From Eutrophocola sp964503965 (GTDB lineage Bacteria > Pseudomonadota > Gammaproteobacteria > Pseudomonadales > Pseudohongiellaceae), in assembly GCA_964503965.1 (NCBI GenBank), contig CAZDCK010000004.1:1-64000 (forward strand): a stretch of DNA of 64,000 bases. The letters are read 5' to 3'. Position numbers and translations under genes: made by a program. The notes beneath the pieces were generated by a model. The model saw only the letters and a list, made by a program, of their open reading frames with translations. It made no database searches and was not told where the DNA came from. Every line of letters begins with the position of its first letter. The stretch's first letter is position 1. Shown here one piece after another: positions 59,975-64,000 of the stretch.

Positions 59975-62026
59975 TTACTTTGACAGTGAAGTACTTACAT
60001 ACGCACCAACATCACGCAACTGCTCGGGACTTAATGCTGCTGCAAGTGCCGGCATGGTATTCCTGCCCTGATTGACGATGGATATGACGAACTCAGGTGT
60101 ATCTGCATTCTCCAGGGAAATGCCTCCCCCGTGACCGCCGCGACCATCTACACCATGGCAGGCAGCACAGACGGTATTAAAGGTCACCATGCCTGCTTCC
60201 ATATCAGCAGGCCCCGGGGCCGGCTCCTTGTTCAGGATTGCTGCCTGATCAGAACCTGGAGGGAGGCCTTCGGCAATCGTGCCTTCCAGTGAGAACAGCC
60301 AGACACTGTCTCCCTTGCTGGTACCTCCCAGGACATTGCCGCCGGAATATCCCATGACATACTGTTTTCCCTTGTGTTCGAAAATGCTTACCGGGGCATT
60401 CATACCGGCACTGGTTTGGAATTGCCACAGAATATTACCATTGTCACTATTCAGTGCAGTCAGGCGACCATCGTTGCGTCCCACAAACAGCAGGCCACTG
60501 GCAGTCGCTGTAATACCACTGTTGCAGGGCTGCTGAAGATGACGCTGCCACACTATGGTATTGTCACGTAAGTCCATTGCGGCAATGATGCCCAGATTCC
60601 ATAAGGGAAAACCGAGGAAACCACCTCCTGTGTACATGGTTCCGGGTTCAGGACGTTCTGAACTGATCTCGGCGGCCTGAAAAATCATGGGACGGTCAAC
60701 GGCACAGACATACATATGGCCCTTGTTGGGGTCTATGGCACTGGGTGGCCAATTGGCCCCTCCTGCCATTCCAGGAGAGATAACCACAGCCTCGTCATAG
60801 TAGGGTGTAAAGATCCGGGCATTGTTGACCAGGTCAAATCCCTCGGGATTGATACTCATTTCCTGCGGAATGAAGGCGTCACCAAGGGGGTAGGGTTGAG
60901 TTTGTGCAGTAGCATTTTCACTACGTTGGGGGACGTCACGTTCCTCGATGCCAACCAGGGGTTCCCCGGTGATACGGTCAAGAATATAGACCCAGCCGGT
61001 TTTACCAGCTTGGGCAATACCTTTTCGAGGCTCACCGTTGTATTCAAGATCAAACAGGATCACCGGATTTGATGCGTCGTAATCCCAGATGTCGTGATGG
61101 ACTTCCTGAAAATGCCAGCGGTATTCCCCGGTATAAATATCAAGTGCCAGAACAGATGCGGTAAACAGGTTGTCACCGGGACGATGCTGGCCGTTGAAAT
61201 CCGGACCGGCATTACCGGTTGAGAAATAGAGCAGATCCAGTTCCGGATCCACGGCAGGTGTCTGCCATACCGGAGCGCCGCCATGCTGCCACAGATCATT
61301 GTCGCCCTCCCAGGTTTCGTGCCCGGGTTCGCCGGGTCCCGGGATGGTATAGAAGGTCCAGGTCAGAGAGCCATCATTGGCATCATAGGCTTTAACACGC
61401 CCCCTGATACCCAGTTCTCCGCCAGAGAACCCGGTGATCACCAGGCCGTCATAGTATAGCGGGGCAGAAGTGATGCTGAATCCTTCTTCCCATTCTTCTG
61501 CCTGGATCTGCCAGACTACTGCGCCATTACTTCTATCCAGTGCAGTAAGTTTTCCATCCAGTTGTCCAACAAAGACCTTGTCATCACTGATGGCTACACC
61601 CCGGCTGGTCCAGCCGCAGCACACCACATCTATGAGCGGATTAAGTTTTGCATAATACGCCCAGACAAAATTACCGGTCTCTATATCGATAGCAAAGACA
61701 TCGTTATCCCCTGACACGATATAAGCAACACCATCAGCGATGATGGGCTGGGCCTCACTGGAGTTCTGCGGCCCCGATCCGGAACCCAGGTGTACTTCCC
61801 ACTCGGCCTTGAGGTTGGCAACGTTATCGCGATTGATCCGGGTCAGCGGTGAATATCGCTGGTTAGCCAGATTGCCGCCATTGGTCAGCCAGTGTGCTGT
61901 AGGAAGCTGGCTCAATGAATCCGCTGTAATAGCCACCTGGGCCATCGGGATGCTGGAAAAGAAAAGGGAGATCGCAGATAAAACAAGTGTGGCGACATGA
62001 CGGGAACCGGATGTATTTCTGATCAT
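59975..62026 (-). CDS. PQQ-dependent alcohol dehydrogenase with C-terminal cytochrome c
   Basis: 683 residues from the ATG at 62026; a longer frame starts at 62146 but lacks a clean signal. Signal peptide ending SIPMAQ. Quinohemoprotein layout: propeller with vicinal Cys136-Cys137 (DVVCCGW), metal ligands Glu204 (SGGELG), Asn272 (TGNAGP) and Asp315 (WDYD), then a C-terminal cytochrome domain with CAACH (620-624) and axial Met658. Asp317, two after the catalytic Asp, is the position that marks lanthanide-type enzymes. Probably oxidises an alcohol or aldehyde side chain before VanA/LigAB act. First gene of an apparent operon with ligA-ligB. Confidence 0.9.
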   Translation of the reverse strand: MIRNTSGSRHVATLVLSAISLFFSSIPMAQVAITADSLSQLPTAHWLTNGGNLANQRYSPLTRINRDNVANLKAEWEVHLGSGSGPQNSSEAQPIIADGVAYIVSGDNDVFAIDIETGNFVWAYYAKLNPLIDVVCCGWTSRGVAISDDKVFVGQLDGKLTALDRSNGAVVWQIQAEEWEEGFSITSAPLYYDGLVITGFSGGELGIRGRVKAYDANDGSLTWTFYTIPGPGEPGHETWEGDNDLWQHGGAPVWQTPAVDPELDLLYFSTGNAGPDFNGQHRPGDNLFTASVLALDIYTGEYRWHFQEVHHDIWDYDASNPVILFDLEYNGEPRKGIAQAGKTGWVYILDRITGEPLVGIEERDVPQRSENATAQTQPYPLGDAFIPQEMSINPEGFDLVNNARIFTPYYDEAVVISPGMAGGANWPPSAIDPNKGHMYVCAVDRPMIFQAAEISSERPEPGTMYTGGGFLGFPLWNLGIIAAMDLRDNTIVWQRHLQQPCNSGITATASGLLFVGRNDGRLTALNSDNGNILWQFQTSAGMNAPVSIFEHKGKQYVMGYSGGNVLGGTSKGDSVWLFSLEGTIAEGLPPGSDQAAILNKEPAPGPADMEAGMVTFNTVCAACHGVDGRGGHGGGISLENADTPEFVISIVNQGRNTMPALAAALSPEQLRDVGAYVSTSLSK

Positions 62027-62368
62027 GGGGTTGGTACCAAGTGTGGGGTTTTGCTTCTGATGACTAATTTGATGATACAAATATATCAGGTCAGGCAACA
62101 TAACCAAAAAGGGATAATAGCGGGTTATGATGTGGTTACCCTTCATGTGATTGCAAAGGTAGTATTGCCCTGCGCTATCACATAATCACGGAGAGGAAAT
62201 ATCATGAGAAGCGGAGTCAATCGTATGCAAAGGCTTATGTTGGTCTGACCCTCAGATAGGTAGGACGGTATTGGTTTCGAGGTGGACCCAATCGATCAGG
62301 CTGGAATGATCAGACGGGTATTTTGCCGGAACTTACTGCTGCAATATTTTTCAAATGGCGTTCAGCCT
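62027..62368. other. Intergenic region before PQQ dehydrogenase
   Basis: About 342 bases that must hold the promoter for the PQQ-ligAB unit, transcribed leftwards. A short plus-strand ORF at 62204-62248 (14 codons) has a strong GAGAGGAAA ribosome site in front. No inverted repeat like the vanA operator was found. Confidence 0.4.
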
Positions 62369-62647
62369 TTATATATCCAGAACCAGGCGATCGGAATTGG
62401 ATCTTGAACAACAGGGTGTAAATTCACCGTTCACGTTTCTTTCATCATCCGTGAGTATGGAGTCCCTGTGATCCGGTTCACCTTCCAGAACTTTCACAAT
62501 ACAGGTGCCGCAAATACCCTGTTCGCAGGAAATGGGATGATGAATGTCGTTTTCATACATGACATCGACAATACTTTTGTCTGGCGGAATGACTAAAACT
62601 TTATCACTCTTGGCGAGTTTGACTTCAAAGCTTCTTTCTTCATTCAT
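62369..62647 (-). CDS. Stand-alone [2Fe-2S] ferredoxin, VanB C-terminal type
   Basis: 92 residues. The sequence matches the C-terminal ferredoxin domain of vanillate demethylase reductase and related phthalate-dioxygenase-type reductases: cluster ligands Cys41, Cys46, Cys49 and Cys79 in SCEQGICGTC and FTPCCS, with LEGEPDHRDSILTDDE between. The FMN and NAD(P)H domains of VanB are absent, so it needs a separate reductase not seen in the window. Its ATG overlaps the vanA stop by four bases, so it is the direct electron donor of VanA. Confidence 0.92.
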   Translation of the reverse strand: MNEERSFEVKLAKSDKVLVIPPDKSIVDVMYENDIHHPISCEQGICGTCIVKVLEGEPDHRDSILTDDERNVNGEFTPCCSRSNSDRLVLDI

Positions 62648-63681
62648 GATCTACTCTCAGGGTTTTGTCGTTGCTGTAATTTCGTGACGGCTCTGCGCGC
62701 CATGACTCGTGGTGCATCGGCCTTGTTATCGACCAGCCACTGCTCACCAAACTCATTGATTCTTTCCTGTTGCGCTTCCACCATGACTTTATCCTCAGCC
62801 AGGGCCTTTCGAATTTCACTGTCGATCTTTTTTGTTGCTGCAGGATTATTCGTCTCATGCCCATTGGCTGTGGACCAGAAATAAAAACAGGAGGTATCAG
62901 TTTCCGGTGTCAGGGCATGCCAGATGCGCATGTCAAAACGTGGTGCTCCTGCTGTTTCGCGGTCTTCACCCGTCTGGACGCCACCGGAATACTGGATAAC
63001 AAAGGCCGGTGCAATAAACTCAAAATCCTGCCAGCGATCAATCATTCCGGGAAAGGGGACGCAATTGTTATAAACAGGAGGAGCTGGGGCATTACTCATG
63101 CGTCTGCTCAGTTTAATACCGTTGTCAGTCGCATCGAGTTCATTCTTCGCTACCATGTGTACACTCGGTGCGGAGCCTCCAACCGAATCTGGATGAACAT
63201 AGGCCAGATGCGTGGCATCAAGAAGATTATCAACCAGCATCAAATAGTGGCATTTCACCGGCATCATGTCATGGATATGCGGCCAGTTTTCGGTATCGTT
63301 ATGAAAGGGGTAATCGGGGATCATGCTTTCATCGGCTTTATCGGCGTCACCAATCCAGATCCAGAGCATCTGGTCTTTCTCAACCAGAGGATAATCCCTG
63401 ACGCGGGCTTTTTTCGGGATAATGTCCTGATTTGGCACTTCGACACAGGCACCATCACAGCCAAAAATTAATCCGTGATAGTTGCAGCGAATCCCTTTTT
63501 CCACCACAGTGCCCAGGCTCAGGGGAGCGCCCCTATGGCAGCAACTATCCTGTAAAGCGGCGGCCTGGCCATCCAGGGTGCGGTAGAGCACGACAGGTTC
63601 ATTGCAGATCCGTCGTGCTAGAGGCTGGTTAGTGATCTCATCGGCCCAGGCGGCCAGATACCAGGCATTGTTTACTATCAT
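62644..63681 (-). CDS. vanA: Vanillate O-demethylase oxygenase subunit (VanA)
   Basis: 345 residues, usual for VanA. Rieske ligands Cys47, His49, Cys66 and His69 (SCCHRGAPLS...RCNYHG). Mononuclear iron motif near 150-163: Asp155, His158 and His163 in DNLLDATHLAYVH. The enzyme removes the methoxy group of vanillate (or a related methoxybenzoate) to give protocatechuate, the LigAB substrate. The GGGGGAAA upstream is an excellent ribosome site. A VanA-type Rieske protein can also take dicamba or syringate, so the exact substrate is not certain. Confidence 0.93.
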   Translation of the reverse strand: MIVNNAWYLAAWADEITNQPLARRICNEPVVLYRTLDGQAAALQDSCCHRGAPLSLGTVVEKGIRCNYHGLIFGCDGACVEVPNQDIIPKKARVRDYPLVEKDQMLWIWIGDADKADESMIPDYPFHNDTENWPHIHDMMPVKCHYLMLVDNLLDATHLAYVHPDSVGGSAPSVHMVAKNELDATDNGIKLSRRMSNAPAPPVYNNCVPFPGMIDRWQDFEFIAPAFVIQYSGGVQTGEDRETAGAPRFDMRIWHALTPETDTSCFYFWSTANGHETNNPAATKKIDSEIRKALAEDKVMVEAQQERINEFGEQWLVDNKADAPRVMARRAVTKLQQRQNPESRS

Positions 63682-63712
63682 TTTTTTTTCCCCCGGAATA
63701 CACTATTGCAGT

Positions 63713-63744
63713 AAGTGTGCTTACTAAAATTAGTAAGCATACTT
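63713..63744. promoter_or_regulatory. Operator-like inverted repeat between vanA and marR
   Basis: Arms of 15 bases, AAGTGTGCTTACTAA and the inverted copy of AAGTATGCTTACTAA, separated by AA, with one mismatch. It lies 32 bases upstream of vanA, in the space divergent from a MarR-type gene, as expected for a MarR operator. Arm length and near-perfect symmetry make chance unlikely. Confidence 0.8.
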
Positions 63745-63855
63745 ATTTATGCTGATTGACACAACAGTCTGCATTTGATTTATCAGGTCTCCAGTTGCCA
63801 TGAAGGGTAATCTGGATTTTGGTGTTAAGGGTATACAGAGTTTGGTATTTGACAC

Positions 63856-64000
63856 ATGAAGAAGAAAGCAGACGGTACTGCTCTTGAAGAGCTTTACGCC
63901 CGCCCCGGATATCTAGTCAGGCGGTGCCACCAGGTATCAACCGGGATATTCCACCAGAGTTTCAAGGAGCTTAATTTGACTCCCATTCAGTACTCAACGC
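63856..64000 (+). CDS. MarR-family regulator, N-terminal part
   Basis: 48 codons up to the right edge; the gene continues beyond the window. The visible sequence, RPGYLVRRCHQVSTGIFHQ followed by LTPIQYS, is the start typical of MarR regulators of aromatic catabolism (RPGYLLRRAHQ... LTPVQYAVL). Divergent from vanA across a 174-base region with a near-perfect inverted repeat. It probably represses vanA and its own gene and is released by a pathway intermediate. Confidence 0.82.
   Translation, partial: MKKKADGTALEELYARPGYLVRRCHQVSTGIFHQSFKELNLTPIQYST

Noticed and set aside
1..64000. CRISPR arrays, tRNA and rRNA genes, prophage or transposase genes
   Set aside because: Looked for by eye on both strands; no regularly spaced repeats, tRNA-like cloverleaf or recognisable proteins of these types were found. 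A covariance-model scan would be decisive for tRNA.

Overview
The window looks like a draft or metagenome-assembled scaffold of an aerobic, probably marine or otherwise aquatic, gammaproteobacterium. The basis is ZapE, a YeeN-type YebC protein, BaiN/HI0933-type flavoprotein, a large TonB receptor, many Sec/Tat-exported c-type cytochromes and quinoproteins, and VanA/LigAB aromatic catabolism. The genus cannot be named from sequence alone. A run of exactly 100 N (29325-29424) marks a scaffold join. No tRNA, rRNA, CRISPR array, transposase or phage gene was seen.

Layout. 1-3.8 kb: C-terminal end of a CEMIP-like beta-helix protein, then small exported or membrane proteins. 2.8-6.6 kb: first members of an exported family with a W(D/E)GD(T/V)LVV motif, here called the GDTLVV family. 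6.7-13 kb: an alginate-export-type porin, YeeN-like regulator, Tat carboxylesterase, thioredoxin-like protein, GST and an exported HpaI-type aldolase. 13.1-20 kb: a plus-strand run of lactonase, cytochrome c, PQQ dehydrogenase, diheme cytochrome, OmpA-like protein and alpha/beta hydrolase. 20-23 kb: exported NTF2/SnoaL-like proteins. 22.9-29.1 kb: a minus-strand operon DUF1592, DUF1552, diheme cytochrome, ankyrin protein. 29.1-34.5 kb: scaffold gap, REP-like elements, more GDTLVV, DUF6152 and SnoaL proteins. 34.7-39.7 kb: TonB receptor, DUF6152 protein, VAO/4-cresol-dehydrogenase-type flavoenzyme and a cytochrome c. 40.5-43.7 kb: ordinary housekeeping-like genes (ZapE, trypsin-like protease, BaiN flavoprotein). 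43.9-57.5 kb: a second accessory block with DUF6152/GDTLVV, an MBL-fold protein, a second DUF1592-DUF1552-ankyrin module running into an IorAB-type molybdenum hydroxylase, a DUF6152-GDTLVV fusion and two SnoaL proteins. 57.5-58.7 kb: YqaA-like membrane protein and a broken DUF1538 gene. 58.7-64 kb: PQQ alcohol dehydrogenase with ligA-ligB, and vanA with a ferredoxin, divergent from a MarR regulator cut by the window end.

How it fits together. Most products carry Sec or Tat signals, so much of the chemistry should happen in the periplasm or at the outer membrane: quinoprotein, flavin and molybdenum dehydrogenases feeding c-type cytochromes, with TonB and porin uptake. The right-hand block is recognisable: O-demethylation of vanillate by VanA gives protocatechuate, which LigAB opens at the 4,5 bond. 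The rest appears to be an expanded set of poorly described exported families. Five DUF6152 domains, seven GDTLVV proteins, seven NTF2-like proteins and two DUF1592/DUF1552/ankyrin modules recur side by side and in two fusions. This repeated association is the best candidate for an undescribed periplasmic system; its substrate cannot be read from the sequence.
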